A stretch of 64,000 nucleotides of DNA from JADJWR01 sp964509545 (GTDB taxonomy: Bacteria; Pseudomonadota; Gammaproteobacteria; Burkholderiales; Burkholderiaceae_F). The notes below the pieces were generated by a model, which ran no database searches, was not told the DNA's origin, and saw only the letters and a program-made list of their open reading frames with translations. The stretch lies in the NCBI GenBank assembly GCA_964509545.1, contig CAZDXQ010000006.1, forward strand, positions 62,001 through 126,000. Direction: 5' to 3'. A program made the translations under genes and the position numbers. Below, in pieces: positions 22,964 through 31,751 of the stretch (position 1 is its first letter; every line of letters starts with the position of its first letter).

Positions 22964-24301
22964 ATGAAACTCGAGAATCCGCTGACCGGCACCATGGTTT
23001 CATTGGACCAATGGTGGATGCCTTTCACCGCCAACCGCCAGTTCAAGGCGGCACCGCGTCTGCTGGCCAAAGCCGACGGCATGTACTACTGGACGCCCGA
23101 CGGCCGGCAGGTCCTCGACGGCACCGCCGGCCTGTGGTGTGTGAACGCCGGCCACAATCGCAAGCCGATCGTCGAGGCGGTGCAGAAGCAGGCGGCGACG
23201 ATGGACTATGCGCCGCCGTTCCAGGTCGGCCATCCGGTCGCCTTCGAGGCCGCCACCGCGGTGGCCAACGTGGCCCCCGCCGGCATGCGGCATGTGTTCT
23301 TCGTCAATTCCGGGTCCGAAGCCGCCGACACGGCGATCAAGATGGCCCTGGCCTACCACCGCGCCCGGGGCGAGCCCGCCCGGCGCATCATCATCGGCCG
23401 CGAGCGCGGCTACCACGGCGTGAACGTCGGCGGCACGATGGCCGGCGGCATCCCGGGCAACCGCAAGATCTGGCCGGCGATGATGGCCGGCGTCGACCAC
23501 ATCCGCGCCACCCACGATCTCGCCCGCAACGCCTTCTCGCGCGGGCAGCCGGCCAACGGCGCCGAGTTCGCCGACGAGCTCGAACGGCTGGTGGCCTTCC
23601 ACGACGCGAGCAACATCGCCGCGTTGATCGTCGAACCGATGGCCGGTTCCGCAGGCGTGCTGATCCCGCCGCAGGGCTACCTCGAGAAGCTCGCCGCCAC
23701 CTGCCGCAGGCACGGCATCCTGCTGATCTTCGACGAGGTCATCACCGGCTTCGGCCGCTTGGGTAGCCCGTTTGCGGCCCACTACTTCAACATCACGCCC
23801 GACATCCTCACCTGCGCCAAGGCGATCAACAACGCGGCCGTGCCGCTGGGGGCGGTGCTGGCCAGCGACGCCGTTCACGACACGATCGTCAACGGCGCCG
23901 CCGAGGGGGCCATCGAGTTCCTGCACGGCTACACCTACTCCGGCCACCCGCTCGCCTGCGCGGCGGTGGTCGCCACGCAGAAGCTGTACGCCGAGGAAAG
24001 GCTGTTCGACCGGGCGCGGGAGATGGCGCCGTTCTGGGAGCAGGCGCTGCATTCGCTGAAGGACGCACGGCATGTGATCGACATCCGCAACCTCGGCCTG
24101 GTCGGCGGCATCGAACTGGAGCCGCGCGCAGGCAGCCCCGGCAAGCGCGGCCTGCAAGCCCACGTCAGGTGCTTCGAGGCCGGCGCGCTGGTGCGGTTCA
24201 CCGCCGACATCCTGGCGCTGAGCCCGCCGCTGGTGATCGAAAAGGCCCAGATCGAGCGGCTGGTCGAGACGATCCGCGGCGTGCTGCAGTCGATCGACTG
24301 A
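22964..24301 (+). CDS. Omega-amino acid (beta-alanine):pyruvate aminotransferase
   Basis: A class III PLP-dependent aminotransferase of 445 residues. The N-terminus with DQWWMPFTANRQFK, VNSGSEAADTAIKMALAYHR near 115, GYHGVNVGGTMAGGIPGNRK near 150, and LIFDEVITGFGRLG near 255 are diagnostic for the omega-amino acid:pyruvate transaminase group. The PLP lysine is K286 in TCAKAINN. It converts beta-alanine (and related omega-amines) plus pyruvate to malonate semialdehyde plus alanine. The ATG at 22964 is preferred over one at 22958 because AGGGAG sits six bases before it. mmsA, whose product would oxidise the resulting semialdehyde, lies about 860 bases downstream on the same strand. Confidence 0.9.
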   Translation: MKLENPLTGTMVSLDQWWMPFTANRQFKAAPRLLAKADGMYYWTPDGRQVLDGTAGLWCVNAGHNRKPIVEAVQKQAATMDYAPPFQVGHPVAFEAATAVANVAPAGMRHVFFVNSGSEAADTAIKMALAYHRARGEPARRIIIGRERGYHGVNVGGTMAGGIPGNRKIWPAMMAGVDHIRATHDLARNAFSRGQPANGAEFADELERLVAFHDASNIAALIVEPMAGSAGVLIPPQGYLEKLAATCRRHGILLIFDEVITGFGRLGSPFAAHYFNITPDILTCAKAINNAAVPLGAVLASDAVHDTIVNGAAEGAIEFLHGYTYSGHPLACAAVVATQKLYAEERLFDRAREMAPFWEQALHSLKDARHVIDIRNLGLVGGIELEPRAGSPGKRGLQAHVRCFEAGALVRFTADILALSPPLVIEKAQIERLVETIRGVLQSID

Positions 24302-24462
24302 GTGCCGCGCCCGGCTCCGGCGTGCAACGGTCGCCGGGCGGGCGCGGCGCCAAAGCGCGCCGGCGCGAGGCAGGGCATCGCCCGCATCGGCGCTGGCGCC
24401 GGCCGCGGCGCAGGATCAGACTTTCCTCTTGCCGCGCCGCTTCGGCGCGCAAGGAGGCTGCC

Positions 24463-24942
24463 ATGTCGATGCCATCGCGTCTTTCGAACTACCTGCAGCG
24501 CAGCGGCATTCACTACGACGTGATGTCGCACTTCCATAGCCACAGCAGCGCCGAGACCGCCCGCGCCGCGCATGTCCCGCCGCACCAGCTCGCCAAGTCG
24601 GTCGTGCTCGAGGACGACGACGGTTGCGTGATGGCGGTCGTGCCGGCGGATGCGCGCGTGAATGTCGGCACCATCGCCCGCCTGCTCGGCCGCCACGAAC
24701 TGCACCTGTCCGACGAGAAGCGGCTGTGCGAACTGTTCCCGGACTGTGACCGCGGCGCCGTGCCGGCGGTCGGCATGGCCTGGGGCATGGAGACGATCGT
24801 CGACGATTCGCTCGATGACAATGCCGAGCTGTATTTCGAGGCCGGCGACCATGACATGCTGGTCAGGATGTCGCAGCGGGATTTCCGCGAACTGATGCGC
24901 GACGCGCGCCACGCCAGCATCTGCAGGCCGACCACGCACTGA
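24463..24942 (+). CDS. YbaK/ProX-type aminoacyl-tRNA deacylase domain protein
   Basis: A single-domain protein of 159 residues. The pattern SHFHSHSSAETARAAHVPPH followed by QLAKSVVLEDDDGCVMAVVPA (Lys near residue 46) and GRHELHLSDEKRL corresponds to the YbaK/EbsC fold used by freestanding trans-editing factors that hydrolyse mischarged tRNA. The C-terminal part with PAVGMAWGMETIVD also fits. There is no second domain. A strong AAGGAGG (24451-24457) precedes the ATG at 24463, overruling a longer upstream frame. It is inserted between the aminotransferase and mmsA; no functional link with them is evident. Which tRNA it edits cannot be told. Confidence 0.83.
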   Translation: MSMPSRLSNYLQRSGIHYDVMSHFHSHSSAETARAAHVPPHQLAKSVVLEDDDGCVMAVVPADARVNVGTIARLLGRHELHLSDEKRLCELFPDCDRGAVPAVGMAWGMETIVDDSLDDNAELYFEAGDHDMLVRMSQRDFRELMRDARHASICRPTTH

Positions 24943-24952
24943 GCGCCCCTTA

Positions 24953-24986
24953 GGGCCGGGCTGCGCCCGGCCCGCCCCCGCGGGGG
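24953..24986 (+). repeat. Paired GC palindromes, intergenic repeat-family copy
   Basis: GGGCCGGGC and GCCCGGCCC pair around TGC (24953-24973), followed by CCCCCGCGGGGG (24975-24986). The sequence after it contains CTCGGGGCGGCCCGGCG (about 24997-25013), the end motif of the repeat family also found in the nqr and nuo spacers. It lies 11 bases after the YbaK-type gene and could act as a bidirectional terminator, though there is no T-run. Confidence 0.5.
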
Positions 24987-25159
24987 TCAAGGAAACTCGG
25001 GGCGGCCCGGCGCTTTCATCGGAGCGGGCACGAGCGAGCCCGTCGGCACGAGGTCGGCGATCACGGCCGTGGCCGGGCGAAGCCGAAGCCGCGGCGGCTT
25101 GCGCGCCGCTTTGCGGGCAAAATCGTCGCTGACGAAGAGCCGCGACCGAGGAGACTGCG

Positions 25160-26674
25160 ATGGGCAAGACCGAAACCGCTTTGGCCGACATCACCCACTG
25201 GATCGGCGGCGCGCGTGCCGGTGGCGCGGCAGGGCGCACGGGCGAGGTCTTCAATCCCGCCACTGGCGAGGTGACCGGGCTGGTTCGCCTGGCCGATGCC
25301 GCGACCGTCGACGCGGCGGTGCAGGCGGCGAAGTCCGCATTCCCGGCCTGGGCGGACACGCCGGTGCTGCGCCGGGCGCGGGTGATGTTCAAGTTCAAGG
25401 AACTGCTCGAAAGACATCACGACGAACTGGCGCGGCTGATCACGCGCGAGCACGGCAAGGTTCTCGACGACGCCAGGGGCGAGGTCGTGCGCGGCATCGA
25501 AGTGGTCGAATTCGCCACCGGCATCCCGCACCTGATGAAGGGCGAGTACTCGGAGCAGGTCTCCACCGGCATCGACCAGTTCTCGCTGCGCCAGCCGCTC
25601 GGCGTGTGCGCCGGCATCACGCCATTCAACTTCCCGTGCATGGTGCCGATGTGGATGTTTCCGATCGCGATCGCGGCCGGCAACAGCTTCGTGCTCAAGC
25701 CCTCGGAGCGCGACCCCTCACCGTCGCTGCTGATGGCCGAACTGCTGCAGGAGGCCGGCCTGCCCGACGGCGTGTTCAACGTCGTGCAGGGCGACAAGGC
25801 GGCGGTCGACGCGATCCTGCAGCACCCCGACATTGCCGCGGTGAGCTTCGTCGGCTCCACCCCGATCGCCGAGTACATCCACAACGAGGGCGGCCGGCAC
25901 GGCAAGCGCGTGCAGGCGCTCGGTGGCGCCAAGAACCACATGGTGGTGATGCCGGACGCGGATCTGGAGCAGGCGGTCGATGCGCTGATCGGCTCGGCCT
26001 ACGGCTCCGCCGGCGAACGCTGCATGGCGATCTCGGTGGCGGTCGCGGTCGGCCGCATCGCCGACGAGTTGGTCGAGCGGCTGGCGCCGCGCGTGCGGGC
26101 ACTGAAGGTCGGAGACGGCATGGAGAAGAGTTCCGAGATGGGGCCGCTGGTCACTGCCGCGCACTGGACCAGGGTCAAGGGCTACGTCGACCACGGTGAA
26201 CTCGAAGGCGCGAAGCTCGTCGTCGACGGCCGCGGACTGAAAGTGCCCGGGCGCGAGAACGGCTTCTTCCTCGGCGGCTGCCTGTTCGACCAGGTGCGGC
26301 CGGACATGCGCATCTACAACGAGGAGATCTTCGGCCCGGTGCTGTCGGTGGTGCGCGTACCGGATTTCGCCGCCGCCGTGGAGCTGATCAACGCGCACGA
26401 GTACGGCAACGGCGTGGCGCTGTTTACCGCCGACGGCAACACGGCGCGCGAGTTCGTGCGCCGGATCAGGGTCGGCATGATCGGCATCAACGTACCGATC
26501 CCGGTGCCGATGGCGTTCTACTCGTTCGGCGGCTGGAAGAGGAGCCTGTTCGGCGACACGCACGCCTACGGTGCCGAAGGGGTCCGTTTCTATACGAAAT
26601 ACAAGGCCGTGATGCAGCGCTGGCCCGGCTCGATCGGCAAGGGCGCCGAGTTCGTGATGCCAACCGCAAAGTGA
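25160..26674 (+). CDS. mmsA: Methylmalonate-semialdehyde dehydrogenase (CoA-acylating)
   Basis: An aldehyde dehydrogenase superfamily enzyme of 504 residues. GVCAGITPFNFPCMVPMWMF near 150, GSTPIAEYIH near 233 and the catalytic cysteine C288 in SAGERCMAIS (instead of the usual GQxC of general ALDHs) identify the MmsA subgroup. That subgroup oxidises methylmalonate or malonate semialdehyde to propionyl- or acetyl-CoA with CoA and NAD+. It acts in the lower valine pathway, downstream of the bkd complex encoded 17 kb away, and on malonate semialdehyde from the nearby aminotransferase. A GGAG six to nine bases before the ATG supports the start. It is followed by a convergent VOC gene. Confidence 0.93.
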   Translation: MGKTETALADITHWIGGARAGGAAGRTGEVFNPATGEVTGLVRLADAATVDAAVQAAKSAFPAWADTPVLRRARVMFKFKELLERHHDELARLITREHGKVLDDARGEVVRGIEVVEFATGIPHLMKGEYSEQVSTGIDQFSLRQPLGVCAGITPFNFPCMVPMWMFPIAIAAGNSFVLKPSERDPSPSLLMAELLQEAGLPDGVFNVVQGDKAAVDAILQHPDIAAVSFVGSTPIAEYIHNEGGRHGKRVQALGGAKNHMVVMPDADLEQAVDALIGSAYGSAGERCMAISVAVAVGRIADELVERLAPRVRALKVGDGMEKSSEMGPLVTAAHWTRVKGYVDHGELEGAKLVVDGRGLKVPGRENGFFLGGCLFDQVRPDMRIYNEEIFGPVLSVVRVPDFAAAVELINAHEYGNGVALFTADGNTAREFVRRIRVGMIGINVPIPVPMAFYSFGGWKRSLFGDTHAYGAEGVRFYTKYKAVMQRWPGSIGKGAEFVMPTAK

Positions 26675-26776
26675 CGCATTCGTCCGTGAGCTGGAGGCGC
26701 AAGCTCGCGGCCAACGGCCATGACTGCGACATCCGGCTCGGTCGCTTCGCCGGCGGGGATGCAGGGGGCGCGCCGC

Positions 26777-27268
26777 TCAGCCGCCGAACTGCCGGTATTT
26801 CTCCGTTTCGAAGCGCAGCACGCCGCCGCGCTCGCCAACCACGGCGCCGGGCTCATCGGCCAGCCGGTACGTGAGTTCGATCATCACGCCGTTGGGGTCG
26901 TAAACGAACAACTGCACAAGATCGCTGGCCGGCACCGGTTGGCTGCGATAGGGCAGGCCGAAAGCCTCGAAGCGCGCGCGCTGCGCCTCGTGACCGCGGG
27001 CCCACAGCGAGACGTGGTCGACGGCTGCACTGCCGATCGCCACGCTGCCGTCGGCGTTGCGCGCGCGCTCGCCGGCATACAGGTGGATCAACGCATCACC
27101 GGCGGCCGTTCCGAGCCAGGCGCCGGGAAAGTTGAACGGCGGCCGGGGCACCTCGACCAGCCCCAGCACCCTGCAGTAGAAGGCGACCGTCGTCGCAATG
27201 TCGGCAGCCTTGATCGCCACGTGCGCCAGCCCGAGGACCGGGCAGGCCGTGTCGCTGCGCATAGCCAT
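26777..27268 (-). CDS. VOC (glyoxalase/bleomycin-resistance fold) family protein
   Basis: A single-domain vicinal-oxygen-chelate protein of about 163 residues with both half-modules visible. The first begins GLAHVAIKAADIATTVAFYC and the second begins AAVDHVSLWARGHEAQRARFE, ending in VYDPNGVMIELTY. Candidate metal ligands are the His of LAHVAI, the His of VDHVSL and the Glu of IELTY. The substrate is unknown. The frame extends upstream, but the residues before this ATG are Arg-rich and unlike the family; GAGG five bases before 27268 supports this start, with 27283 as an alternative. It is convergent with mmsA and divergent from the RatA-CNB gene. Confidence 0.75.
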   Translation of the reverse strand: MAMRSDTACPVLGLAHVAIKAADIATTVAFYCRVLGLVEVPRPPFNFPGAWLGTAAGDALIHLYAGERARNADGSVAIGSAAVDHVSLWARGHEAQRARFEAFGLPYRSQPVPASDLVQLFVYDPNGVMIELTYRLADEPGAVVGERGGVLRFETEKYRQFGG

Positions 27269-27438
27269 GTTTGCCTCGACCATCGGCGCGCGATTTTCCG
27301 CGACGGCCTGTCGCTGTTCGCGTCTGCCCGCCGCATCCCGATGACCGCCGCAGTCTAGGGGAAACCGAGGCGCAAGACACCGGCCTCGGGCTACGCTCGC
27401 GGCTGTTTCCTGATCCGTCCGCCGCACGACCCCGCGCG

Positions 27439-28401
27439 ATGCTGGTCCAGCGTTCACTGCTGATGCCCTATCCGGCCGAGTCGATGTTCGACCTGATCGA
27501 GCAGGCCGAGCACTACCCGCAGTTCATCCCGTGGTGCACCGACGCGGTGATCCTCGAGCGGACCGACGAACTGGTCGCGGCGCGGATATCGATGCGCGTG
27601 GCGGGCCTGACGCTGAGCCTGCAGACACGCAACCCGAAGCGGCGGCCGGAATGGCTGGCTCTGCGCATGGTGCAGGGCCCGCTGCGCCGCTTCGAGGGCG
27701 AATGGCGTTTGACGCCGCTCAACGCGACTGCCTGCCGCATCGAGTTCACTTTGCAGTACGAATTCGGCGACCGCATGATCGAGCGCGTCGCCGGCCCGGT
27801 GTTCGCGCGCATGGCCGACACGATGGTCGACGCCTATGTCGCCCGCGCCGAGCGTATCCTGACCCCGCCGCCGATCGCGGTGGCGGCTCCCATGAACTTA
27901 TTGCGGGAAAACACCATGAACGACCAATCGATGTTCGACGCGCTGCGACCGTCGAAGCTGGCCGCCGAACTGACCGACGAACAATGCCACCGGCTTGCTG
28001 CCGCCATGCAGCTGCGCGAGCTGAAAGACGGCGAGGTCCTGGTCAAGGAAGGCGACGACGATCATCACTTCTACCTGATCGTCAGCGGCAAGCTCGGCGT
28101 TGTCAAAGGCGTCGGCACGCCGGAGCAGGTGACGCTGAACACGCTGGCGGCCGGCGACTTCGCCGGCGAACTGTCGTGGCTTGACGGCAGCCGCCGCTAC
28201 GCGTCGCTGGTGGCGATGGATGCGACCCGTGTGCTCGGCCTGGAGCGCGAGAAACTCGAATCGCTGCTCGAATCGGATCCGCATCTCGTCTATCGCGTAA
28301 TGCGCGCCATCGTGCGTGCCGTGCACCAGATCCAGCGCCAGCTGTACATGCAGCAGAACGAACTCACCAACTACATCTACAAGCAGCACGGGCGTTACTG
28401 A
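27439..28401 (+). CDS. RatA/Coq10-like START domain fused in frame to a cyclic-nucleotide-binding domain
   Basis: A single uninterrupted frame encodes two domains in 320 residues. Residues 1 to about 145 match RatA/Coq10-type SRPBCC proteins: MLVQRSLLMPYPAESMFDLI, HYPQFIPWCTDAVILE, RRFEGEWRLTPL and ACRIEFTLQYEF. That family binds ubiquinone in eukaryotes and was described in E. coli as a 70S-assembly inhibitor. After a short linker, residues 160-320 form a CNB domain with LVKEGDDDHHFYLIVSGKLG and GDFAGELSWLDGSRRYASLVA, ending in a helix with no DNA-binding motif. An internal ATG at 27916, with GGGA upstream, could also produce the CNB part alone. Separate genes would be the norm, so this is a fusion or a lost stop codon. 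Confidence 0.8.
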   Translation: MLVQRSLLMPYPAESMFDLIEQAEHYPQFIPWCTDAVILERTDELVAARISMRVAGLTLSLQTRNPKRRPEWLALRMVQGPLRRFEGEWRLTPLNATACRIEFTLQYEFGDRMIERVAGPVFARMADTMVDAYVARAERILTPPPIAVAAPMNLLRENTMNDQSMFDALRPSKLAAELTDEQCHRLAAAMQLRELKDGEVLVKEGDDDHHFYLIVSGKLGVVKGVGTPEQVTLNTLAAGDFAGELSWLDGSRRYASLVAMDATRVLGLEREKLESLLESDPHLVYRVMRAIVRAVHQIQRQLYMQQNELTNYIYKQHGRY

Positions 28402-28588
28402 CCTGAGTCCCGCGCCGGGCAGTCCTGTCGGCACTTACGTACCCGTCGCAGGGCGCGTTGTGCACTGGGCGGGCGGCCCGCCGCCACTTGCGCGTCATCA
28501 AGGGTTTGGCCGACTATTACGGGTACAAGATGCAATCACCGGCCCGCTGACGGGACCGGCCGCCCTTCCCCAACCGAGGAGACAGAAG

Positions 28589-29602
28589 ATGAAGGTTTCA
28601 AGTCGTTTGCGTCGCCGCGCTCTGGCCACCGCCGGTGCGTTCGTCATGGCGGCGACGCTGCCGTTCGCCGCCCAAGCGCAGGCGCCGATGGTGATCAAGT
28701 TCAGCCACGTGGTCGCCGAGAACACACCCAAGGGGCAGGGCGCGCTGAAGTTCAAGGAACTGGCCGAGAAGAAACTGCCGGGCAAGGTGCAGGTGCAGGT
28801 CTTCCCGAGCTCGCAGCTTTTCGGCGACGCCAAGGAACTGGAAGCGCTGCTGCTCGGCGACGTGCAGCTTATCGCGCCATCGCTGTCGAAGTTCGACCGT
28901 TACACGAAGAAGATCCAGGTCTTCGATCTGCCGTTCCTGTTCGACGACATCGACGCGGTCGACCGTTTCCAGTCGAGCCCGAAGGGCCAGGAACTGCTGA
29001 CCTCGATGAAGAACCGGGGGCTGATCGGCGTCGCCTACTGGCACAACGGCATGAAGCAGCTGTCGACCAACAAGGACAAGCTGACCCGGCCGGAGGACGC
29101 CAAGGGACTGAAGTTCCGCATCCAGGCCTCCGACGTGCTCGAGGCGCAGTTCCGCGCGCTCGGCGCCAACCCGCAGAAGATGGCCTTCGCCGAGGTCTAC
29201 CAGGCGCTGCAGACCGGCGTGGTCGACGGTCAGGAGAACACCTGGTCGAACATCTACTCGCAGAAGTTCCACGAGGTACAGAAGACCATCGCCGAGACCA
29301 ACCACGGCGTGATCGACTACATGGTGGTGGCCAACGCCAAGTGGTGGGATGGCCTGCCGGCCGACGTCAAGAAGGGCCTGTCGGAAGCGATGAAAGAGGC
29401 CACCGACTTCGCCAACAAGATGGCCGAGGACCTGAACCAGGCCGACCGCAAGAAGATCGAGGCCGCCGGCAAGGCAAAGATCCAGAAGCTCAGCAAGGAG
29501 GACGTCGCCGCCTGGCGCAAGGCGATGGAGCCGGTGTGGAAGAAGTTCGAGGGCGACATCGGGCGTGACCTGATCGACGCCGCCTTGAAGTCGAACAAGT
29601 AG
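28589..29602 (+). CDS. dctP: TRAP transporter periplasmic solute-binding protein (DctP family)
   Basis: A periplasmic binding protein of 337 residues with a signal peptide (about 1-31, ending AAQAQA). The mature chain starts PMVIKFSHVVAENTPKGQGA and includes FRIQASDVLEAQFRALGANP (the conserved substrate-carboxylate Arg is expected in KFRIQ) and YQALQTGVVDGQENTWSNI, all standard for DctP-type proteins that bind organic acids. The closest familiar group is the C4-dicarboxylate binders, but the ligand cannot be fixed by eye. GAGGAGA lies about ten bases before the ATG. It is the first gene of a DctP-Q-M operon, separated from dctQ by an attenuator-like hairpin. Confidence 0.92.
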   Translation: MKVSSRLRRRALATAGAFVMAATLPFAAQAQAPMVIKFSHVVAENTPKGQGALKFKELAEKKLPGKVQVQVFPSSQLFGDAKELEALLLGDVQLIAPSLSKFDRYTKKIQVFDLPFLFDDIDAVDRFQSSPKGQELLTSMKNRGLIGVAYWHNGMKQLSTNKDKLTRPEDAKGLKFRIQASDVLEAQFRALGANPQKMAFAEVYQALQTGVVDGQENTWSNIYSQKFHEVQKTIAETNHGVIDYMVVANAKWWDGLPADVKKGLSEAMKEATDFANKMAEDLNQADRKKIEAAGKAKIQKLSKEDVAAWRKAMEPVWKKFEGDIGRDLIDAALKSNK

Positions 29603-29612
29603 CCAAACCTGG

Positions 29613-29638
29613 AAGGGGCCCGCGACGCGGGCCCTTCG
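29613..29638 (+). terminator. Hairpin between dctP and dctQ
   Basis: AAGGGGCCCGC and GCGGGCCCTT pair around a GAC loop (29613-29636), followed by CGTT. It lies 10 bases after the dctP stop and 10 bases before dctQ. A leaky terminator or RNA-stabilising stem here would keep binding-protein mRNA in excess over the membrane subunits, a common TRAP arrangement. Confidence 0.6.
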
Positions 29639-29645
29639 TTTACCC

Positions 29646-30179
29646 ATGCGCTGGCTCGAACACTTCGAGGAAGGGCTGATCGCCTTCCTGATGGCGGCAA
29701 TGACCCTGGTCACCTTCGTGCAGGTGGTGGCCCGCTACGTCTTCAACTACAGCTTCGTCTGGGCGCTGGAACTGACCGGCGTCATGTTCGCCTGGCTGAT
29801 CTTCATCGGCATGTCCTACGGCGTGCGCGTCGGCGCGCACATCGGCGTCGATGCGCTGGTCAAGTCGCTGAGCAGCGGCGCCGCGCGCGTCGTCGGCATC
29901 ATCGCGACCGTCCTGTGCATCGTCTATGCGTGCATCGTCACCGTCGGCGGCTTCCACTACGTGCGCAAGATGTACGACGTCGGCATCCTGATGCAGGACA
30001 TCCCGATCCAGCAGTGGATCCCGCGCGTCATCCTGCCGCTCGGCTTCGCCCTGCTGGCGATCCGCTTCGCCCAGGTGCTGTACCGGCTGGCCACGGGTGC
30101 CGAGGCGCATCTGCTCGGCGACGAGGCGAAAGAGGCGCTGAAACTGAAGGAAGAAGACACGGGCGAGGCGAAAAAATGA
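29646..30179 (+). CDS. dctQ: TRAP transporter small membrane subunit (DctQ family)
   Basis: A product of 177 residues with four predicted membrane helices (about 14-34, 45-65, 87-107, 130-150) and a charged cytoplasmic tail rich in Glu and Lys. LVTFVQVVARYVFNYSFVWALE and the SYGVRVGAHIGVD segment are typical of DctQ, the small integral subunit that pairs with DctM. Its stop overlaps the dctM start (ATGA), so the two membrane subunits are translationally coupled. The start lies almost on top of the preceding hairpin. Confidence 0.9.
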   Translation: MRWLEHFEEGLIAFLMAAMTLVTFVQVVARYVFNYSFVWALELTGVMFAWLIFIGMSYGVRVGAHIGVDALVKSLSSGAARVVGIIATVLCIVYACIVTVGGFHYVRKMYDVGILMQDIPIQQWIPRVILPLGFALLAIRFAQVLYRLATGAEAHLLGDEAKEALKLKEEDTGEAKK

Positions 30180-31453
30180 CCACCGTCTTGCTGTTCGTGC
30201 TGCTGTTCGTGTTCATGTTCCTCGGCATGCCGGTGGCGGTGGCGCTGGGCCTGTCGTCGCTGCTGACGATCCTGTTCTTCGCCCAGGACTCGCTGGCGTC
30301 GCTGTCGCTGAAGCTGTTCGAGACCTCGGAGCACTACACGCTGCTGGCCATCCCGTTCTTCATCCTCGGCGGCGCCTTCATGACCACCGGCGGCGTTGCC
30401 CGCCGCATGATCCGCTTCGCCAACGCCTGCATCGGCCATCTGCGCGGCGGGCTGGCCATGGCCTCGGTGATGGCCTGCATGCTGTTCGCCGCCGTGTCCG
30501 GTTCCTCGCCGGCGACGGTGGTGGCGGTCGGTTCGATCGTGATCGCCGGCATGGTGCGCGCCGGTTATCCGCAGCCGTTTGCCGCCGGCGTGATCTGCAA
30601 CGCCGGCACGCTGGGCATCCTGATCCCGCCGTCGATCGTGATGGTGGTCTACGGCGCCGCCACCGAGACCTCGGTCGGGAAACTGTTCATGGCCGGCGTG
30701 ATCCCCGGCATCCTGCTCGGCCTCTTGCTGATGGTCGCTATTTACATCCGCGGCCGCATGATCAACCTGCCCAAGCAGCCACGGGTCTCCTTCGGCGAGG
30801 TGCTGACTTCCGGCCGCGATTCACTGTGGGGGCTGCTGCTGATCGTCATCATCCTCGGCGGCATCTACGGCGGCGTGTTCACGCCGACCGAGGCCGCCGC
30901 CGCTGCGGCGGTCTATGCCTTCATCATCGCCGTGTTCGTCTACCGCGACATCGGCATGAAGCAGGTGCCGCACGTGCTGATCGAGGCCGGCAAGGTGACG
31001 GTGATGCTGATGTTCATCGTCGCCAATGCGCTGCTGTTCGCGCACGTGCTGACGACCGAGCGGATTCCGCAGCAGATCGCCGAGGCGATCATCGGCTGGG
31101 GCATGGCGCCCTGGCAGTTCCTGATCGTGGTCAACATCCTGCTGCTGGTCGCCGGCATGTTCATGGAGCCGACCGGCATCATCCTGATCCTGGCGCCGAT
31201 CCTGTTTCCGATCGCCACCCAGCTCGGCATCGACCCGGTGCACCTCGGCATCATCATGGTGGTGAACCTGGAGATCGGCATGGTCACGCCGCCGATCGGG
31301 CTGAACCTGTTCGTCACCGCCGGTATCACCAAGATGTCGATCGGCCAGGTCGTGGTGGCCGCGCTGCCGTGGACGATGCTGCTGCTGCTGTTCCTGGTGA
31401 TCGTCACCTACGTGCCGGCGATCTCGCTGTTCCTGCCCAACCTGCTGTTCTGA
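30176..31453 (+). CDS. dctM: TRAP transporter large membrane subunit (DctM family)
   Basis: A permease subunit of 425 residues with about 12 membrane helices. Family blocks include FLGMPVAVALGLSSLLT, GGAFMTTGGVARRMIRFANA, the SGSSPATVVAVGSIV segment near 110, and the C-terminal MVTPPIGLNLFV. It carries out the Na+- or H+-coupled transport of the solute delivered by DctP. The ATG at 30176 overlaps the dctQ stop. It ends the operon; the next genes (nqrM, apbE) are convergent with it. Confidence 0.93.
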   Translation: MTTVLLFVLLFVFMFLGMPVAVALGLSSLLTILFFAQDSLASLSLKLFETSEHYTLLAIPFFILGGAFMTTGGVARRMIRFANACIGHLRGGLAMASVMACMLFAAVSGSSPATVVAVGSIVIAGMVRAGYPQPFAAGVICNAGTLGILIPPSIVMVVYGAATETSVGKLFMAGVIPGILLGLLLMVAIYIRGRMINLPKQPRVSFGEVLTSGRDSLWGLLLIVIILGGIYGGVFTPTEAAAAAAVYAFIIAVFVYRDIGMKQVPHVLIEAGKVTVMLMFIVANALLFAHVLTTERIPQQIAEAIIGWGMAPWQFLIVVNILLLVAGMFMEPTGIILILAPILFPIATQLGIDPVHLGIIMVVNLEIGMVTPPIGLNLFVTAGITKMSIGQVVVAALPWTMLLLLFLVIVTYVPAISLFLPNLLF

Positions 31454-31555
31454 CCGCCTCCGCTGCGGGCACGCCGGACGCGGCCTGACCTTCGCGCACG
31501 GGCGCGCTCCGGCGGCCGTTCCGGCGCCATCCCGGGCAGTTGCCGGCGGCTGCGT

Positions 31556-31747
31556 TCAGACCGCTTCGCGCTGCCGGTTCGGGCAGGAAGCGCAGGAGAT
31601 CTTCTCGCCGCCCGGCCCGATCACCCCCGGCCCGCCGCAGGAGCCGCGCAGGCAGGGGCGGCGGAACATCACGCCAATGGCCATGGCGGCGATGCCCAGC
31701 CCGAGCAGCACCGCGGCGATGGCGAACACCAGCCAGAACGTTCCCAC
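31556..31747 (-). CDS. nqrM: Na+-NQR maturation protein NqrM (DUF539)
   Basis: A small membrane protein of 63 residues with one N-terminal helix (about 4-27) and a cysteine-rich tail. CLRGSCGG and CASCP supply the four conserved cysteines of NqrM, which is required to insert the Fe/[2Fe-2S] centre between NqrD and NqrE. It follows apbE by 4 bases at the 3' end of the nqr gene run, where NqrM is usually found. All four cysteines are present, so it should be functional. Confidence 0.9.
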   Translation of the reverse strand: MGTFWLVFAIAAVLLGLGIAAMAIGVMFRRPCLRGSCGGPGVIGPGGEKISCASCPNRQREAV

Positions 31748-31751
31748 CGGC

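Noticed and set aside
27439..27915. RatA toxin of a RatAB toxin-antitoxin module
   Set aside because: No ratB/UPF0125 partner or smpB nearby, and the domain is fused to a CNB domain.
28589..31453. Assigning the TRAP transporter to C4-dicarboxylates specifically
   Set aside because: DctP-family similarity alone does not identify the ligand, and no catabolic genes sit in the operon.
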